Shown here: piece after piece, positions 12,654 through 14,637 of the stretch | Numbering within the stretch: the first letter of the stretch is position 1 | Layout: each line of letters starts with the position of its first letter | DNA from: JACPIL01 sp964362365 | Lineage (GTDB): Archaea; Nanobdellota; Nanobdellia; Woesearchaeales; GW2011-AR9 | DNA: 14,637 bases | Assembly: GCA_964362365.1 (NCBI GenBank) | Contig: CAYIEF010000028.1 | Span: 1-14,637, forward strand | Direction: 5' to 3' | The notes under the pieces: model-generated | What the model was told of the DNA's origin: nothing | Databases searched by the model: none | What the model saw: the letters and a program-made list of their open reading frames with translations, nothing else | Made by a program: the position numbers and the translations under genes

Positions 12654-13199
12654 ATGTCCAAAAAGAGGAAACCAAATCGGGTTGAACAAGAGCTTCGCGA
12701 CATACGAAAAACTGAAGATAAGTTGCTCAAAAAAGAAGAAAGAATTGAGAGAAAAGAAAACAAAATTCTGGCTGAAGAGCAAAAGATAGAGAAAGTATTA
12801 TTCAGGATCGGCAGATTTGAATTCCAGCGCAAACATCTGCTGGAATTGATCAAAGGCGTAGCCGGAGCTTTCCTGGGAGTAGGAATTGGAAGAAGCATCC
12901 TCAATTTAGATTCACTTGCTCAAAAGTTACAGTGGTGGAACATTATCGGTATTCTTATCTTCATCATCGGTATTTCTTGGTTATTGATTTACAAGAATGA
13001 AAAACAGTATGTCCAGAAGCATGGTTTCAGATTAGTGTGGAAGAAATTAGTATTTTTGTATGTGATTTCCATCATCATTGAATTCTTGGCCTTGTGGCTA
13101 TTTGCCAGCCTGCCTCCTGATACGGCAACTCTCATTAAAGTTTTAGTGATTGGATCGTATGCCGCCATGGCCGGAGCAGTGAGTTTTTCATTGATTTAG
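12654..13199 (+). CDS. Integral membrane protein with N-terminal coiled coil
   Basis: The 181-residue protein has a charged coiled-coil region (about 8-48: VEQELRDIRKTEDKLLKKEE and on to AEEQKIEKVL) followed by four hydrophobic segments near 64-84, 93-113, 131-153 and 158-181. The coiled coil should be cytoplasmic because of the basic N-terminus. The composition recalls small archaeal membrane families such as DUF2391, but I cannot confirm that. An ACTATAAAAG TATA-like element (12620-12629) lies about 25-34 bases before the ATG, so it is leaderless. A short inverted repeat AAGCG/CGCTT (12627-12642) follows the TATA. Its last 17-19 codons and the 50 bases behind its stop are repeated at 14175-14281. 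Confidence 0.8.
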   Translation: MSKKRKPNRVEQELRDIRKTEDKLLKKEERIERKENKILAEEQKIEKVLFRIGRFEFQRKHLLELIKGVAGAFLGVGIGRSILNLDSLAQKLQWWNIIGILIFIIGISWLLIYKNEKQYVQKHGFRLVWKKLVFLYVISIIIEFLALWLFASLPPDTATLIKVLVIGSYAAMAGAVSFSLI

Positions 13200-13249
13200 G
13201 AAATATATTTTAGAGTATATAGTTGCATAAGTATTTTAAAGCGTTACTT
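13151..13249 (+). repeat. Direct repeat copy 1: membrane-protein 3' end plus promoter
   Basis: This stretch matches 14183-14281 with about 85% identity counted by eye over 93 bases and no gaps (constant offset 1032). It covers codons for GSYAAMAGAVSFSLI, the TAG stop at 13197-13199 and about 50 non-coding bases that include GAAATATATT, ATATAGTTGCATAAGT and the TATA-like TTTTAAA. Coding differences fall almost only in third positions. Confidence 0.9.
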
Positions 13250-13283
13250 AACAAAAAAGATTAATTTTTGGAGGTAAATGAAA

Positions 13284-13718
13284 ATGTATGAACAACCAAC
13301 ACCGCTACAACAACTAATTGAAGAAAAAGTAACTAACGGACAGAGCTTTACTTCTGAAAGCCCTTATCATGGGAATAGAGATTATGTTGATGAATTAGAC
13401 TTACAACACCATTTAGGGATTTCACAAGTAGAAACAATGAATTATGATAATCTATTTTATGTAGTAGCAGCTTCTATAATCCTGTCAGGCCTACGTATTA
13501 TTGAAGCTCTTAGAGATACCAGAAAGTATAGAACTTATACTACTGTTGCTGAAGTTAATGAGGCAATCGATAAACATGGAAAAGAAATTAGAGATAAACC
13601 GCATCCATTAGAAGAAACAAAAATGTTTGCAGATTGCAAGGGCGACCCCGAGTTTCGGGAATGGTGTGCTGCCGGCCGAGATCCAATGTATTATCCAGGC
13701 CCAATAATACTGCGATAA
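13284..13718 (+). CDS. Orphan protein with one hydrophobic segment (144 aa)
   Basis: Unrecognised. A polar N-terminal half (TPLQQLIEEKVTNGQSF, then a HGNRDYVDELDLQHH stretch) leads to one hydrophobic segment, LFYVVAASIILSGLRII, which may be a membrane helix. A charged C-terminal half with two cysteines (MFADCKGDPEFREWCAAGRD) and a proline-rich end follows. Two ATGs compete. The one at 13278 is only two bases after the Shine-Dalgarno GGAGGT (13270-13275), while the one at 13284 has the proper spacing of eight, so 13284 is chosen. The TATA-like TTTTAAA at 13234-13240 belongs to direct repeat copy 1. Together with the HIT gene it forms the segment enclosed by the two repeats, so it looks like inserted cargo. 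Confidence 0.65.
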   Translation: MYEQPTPLQQLIEEKVTNGQSFTSESPYHGNRDYVDELDLQHHLGISQVETMNYDNLFYVVAASIILSGLRIIEALRDTRKYRTYTTVAEVNEAIDKHGKEIRDKPHPLEETKMFADCKGDPEFREWCAAGRDPMYYPGPIILR

Positions 13719-13731
13719 AAAAGAAGTAATT

Positions 13732-13742
13732 ATGTTTTTTTT
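13732..13742 (+). terminator. T-run between the orphan and the HIT gene
   Basis: A run of eight or nine T after the orphan stop codon (ATG then T's then GAT), directly before the TATA-like TTTTATATAC of the HIT gene. Likely a U-tract terminator. Confidence 0.4.
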
Positions 13743-13747
13743 GATAA

Positions 13748-13756
13748 TTTTATATA
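13748..13756 (+). promoter_or_regulatory. TATA-like element of the HIT gene
   Basis: TTTTATATA-type sequence 23-31 bases before the ATG at 13779. It gives leaderless spacing and separates HIT transcription from the preceding orphan. Confidence 0.5.
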
Positions 13757-13778
13757 CTTTAAAGATTTACATCTTATT

Positions 13779-14165
13779 ATGCAAAATAAGTTACCAACCC
13801 CTTCCCCAGAAGCAATCATCTATCAAGATTTCAAGTTGTACGCCTGTTTGGCAAACTATCCTATCGTCAAAGGGCATACCGTGATAGTCTGGAAGAAAAA
13901 AGTTCCAGATTTGCATTTGCTTTCGAAGAAAGAGTATGAATATTTGATGGATAAGGTGGACGAAGTAAGAACTGCGCTGCTTAAAACTTTAAAGATTGAA
14001 AAAGTATATTTAACTTATTTAGACGAAGCCAAACAAGTCCACTGGCATCTATTGCCACGATATAATGAAAAAGGCTACAATGTCTTTTTACATAAACCAA
14101 CTGAAATCAAAGACTTCTCTTTAGCACAGAAGATTAGGGAAAATCTCATAATTTTACATAAATAA
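13779..14165 (+). CDS. HIT-family nucleotide hydrolase/transferase-like protein
   Basis: A 128-residue protein with the histidine-triad layout: an N-terminal strand region (AIIYQDFKLYACLANYPIVKGHTVIVWKK, where HIT proteins have G-H-x-x-v-x-P-k), a central helix (KKEYEYLMDKVDEVRTALLK) and the catalytic strand QVHWHLLPRY (86-95). HIT proteins split or transfer nucleotidyl groups on AMP-lysine, AMP-sugars or dinucleoside polyphosphates using the central His. The canonical triad is H-x-H-x-H, and here the first His is Gln, so it reads Q-V-H-W-H. The nucleophilic and third His remain, so activity may persist with altered specificity. It has its own TATA-like promoter and ends ten bases before the membrane-protein tail echo. 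HIT assignment is good; the substrate is unknown. Confidence 0.82.
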   Translation: MQNKLPTPSPEAIIYQDFKLYACLANYPIVKGHTVIVWKKKVPDLHLLSKKEYEYLMDKVDEVRTALLKTLKIEKVYLTYLDEAKQVHWHLLPRYNEKGYNVFLHKPTEIKDFSLAQKIRENLIILHK

Positions 14166-14174
14166 GACCTTCAA

Positions 14175-14231
14175 AGTATTATCGGTTCCTATACTGCCAT
14201 GGCGGGAGCGGTTAGCTTTTCATTGATTTAG
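14175..14231 (+). pseudogene. Detached second copy of the membrane-protein 3' end
   Basis: Ten bases after the HIT stop, the frame reads SIIGSYTAMAGAVSFSLI and TAG, against VLVIGSYAAMAGAVSFSLI and TAG in the protein at 12654-13199. Codon differences are nearly all synonymous, with one Ala to Thr change. There is no start codon and no earlier part of the gene. With the 50 non-coding bases behind it, it makes up direct repeat copy 2. The synonymous divergence says that this tail was once part of a working gene. Confidence 0.85.
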
Positions 14232-14281
14232 GAAATATATTCTGGAGAATATAGTTGCATAAGTCTTTTAAATTATTACTT
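14183..14281 (+). repeat. Direct repeat copy 2: membrane-protein 3' end plus promoter
   Basis: Partner of 13151-13249. It includes the TAG stop at 14229-14231 and the conserved non-coding part with ATATAGTTGCATAAGT and TTTTAAA. Copy 1 precedes the orphan gene and copy 2 precedes the glycosyltransferase, so both probably serve as promoters for the gene that follows. Confidence 0.9.
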
Positions 14282-14311
14282 GAAAATTCTTTATATTTTA
14301 GAAGCAATAAA

Positions 14312-14637
14312 ATGAAACTATTACTAACTGCAAAACAGCGAGGATCAGCCAATGTTCTAGCCCCGGTTGCGAAAGAATTACTACAACGAGGACATCAACT
14401 CACTATTTATGCAACTGGAAATGATAATGAAGCAGCTGGTTTTAATGGATTGGCATTTGAACGTATAAATCCTACAGATGATAGCTACTCTCAGCTGGTA
14501 AAAGGATATGATGCAGTTATGGTTGGTTTATCCGGCCATCAGACTCAGGACGGATATTTTCTTAGAGCAGCCAATAGCATGGGCATCCCTACTATTGCGG
14601 TGCAAGATCAGAACAGCGGTTACCTAGGAAGATTAGG
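14312..14637 (+). CDS. GT-B-like glycosyltransferase, N-terminal part (cut by window edge)
   Basis: The 108 codons present begin MKLLLTAKQRGSANVLAPVA and continue KELLQRGHQLTIYATGND, a Rossmann-type first strand, loop and helix typical of the N-terminal domain of GT-B glycosyltransferases and of NeuC/LpxB-like sugar-nucleotide enzymes. Later GYDAVMVGLSGHQTQDGYFLRAA and MGIPTIAVQDQNSGY fit the strand pairs of that domain, with QDQNSG where related proteins have a D-x-x-x-G turn. The catalytic C-terminal domain is beyond the window, so the donor sugar cannot be judged. The start has no Shine-Dalgarno, and the TATA-like TTTTAAA within repeat copy 2 (14266-14272) is about 40 bases upstream. It may have directly followed the membrane-protein gene before the orphan and HIT genes were inserted. 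Confidence 0.65.
   Translation, partial: MKLLLTAKQRGSANVLAPVAKELLQRGHQLTIYATGNDNEAAGFNGLAFERINPTDDSYSQLVKGYDAVMVGLSGHQTQDGYFLRAANSMGIPTIAVQDQNSGYLGRL

Noticed and set aside
1..14637. CRISPR array, ribosomal RNA, complete transposase, integrase or phage structural genes.
   Set aside because: I looked for regular repeat-spacer units and for characteristic motifs on both strands and saw none.

Overview
The window reads as archaeal chromosome from a small-genome, AT-rich lineage, most likely a DPANN archaeon of the Woesearchaeota/Pacearchaeota/Nanoarchaeota type. Support comes from deoxyhypusine synthase, archaeal RNA polymerase subunit Rpo11/L, an archaeo-eukaryotic primase in which PriS is fused to a PriL-type Fe-S domain (a layout known from Nanoarchaeum equitans and relatives), a tRNA without encoded CCA, and TATA boxes about 25-30 bases before start codons (leaderless transcription) mixed with a few strong Shine-Dalgarno genes.

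Layout. 1-2806, minus strand: deoxyhypusine synthase, then a ClpX-like AAA+ unfoldase, then a gene cut by the window edge. 3018-4588, plus strand: a small orphan, a TatD-family metal hydrolase, tRNA-Phe(GAA), an echo of the tatD 3' end, and an orphan. 4603-8227, minus strand: VapC/VapB toxin-antitoxin, a SpoT-type HD hydrolase, an orphan helical protein, and a coupled pair made of an orphan and a lipoprotein with a zincin-like HDxxH motif. 8228-8479: divergent promoter region holding three consecutive long inverted repeats. 8480-11457, plus strand: rpoL and the fused primase with a 443-residue intein. 11458-12592: degraded region with an orphan gene interrupted by an in-frame TGA, an echo of the primase 3' end, a broken DUF4258 gene, a pair of IS200/IS605-like hairpins, and the DUF2283 partner. 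12654-14637: a coiled-coil membrane protein, an orphan, a HIT protein, an echo of the membrane-protein 3' end with its promoter, and the start of a GT-B-like glycosyltransferase.

The most striking pattern is that three plus-strand genes (tatD, primase, membrane protein) are each followed by extra cargo and then by a short, in-frame, mostly synonymously diverged second copy of the gene's own 3' end including a stop codon. The cargoes are tRNA-Phe, the interrupted 74-codon gene, and orphan plus HIT. This looks like repeated insertion at gene 3' ends with tail replacement (as some phages do in icd), or like decayed tandem duplications. It has no explanation in the annotated genes and is the best candidate for an undescribed process here.

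Other items of interest are the ClpX-like protein that keeps a ClpP-docking-type loop, the fused intein-bearing primase, the SpoT-like HD protein in an archaeal context, and the three-palindrome intergenic region.
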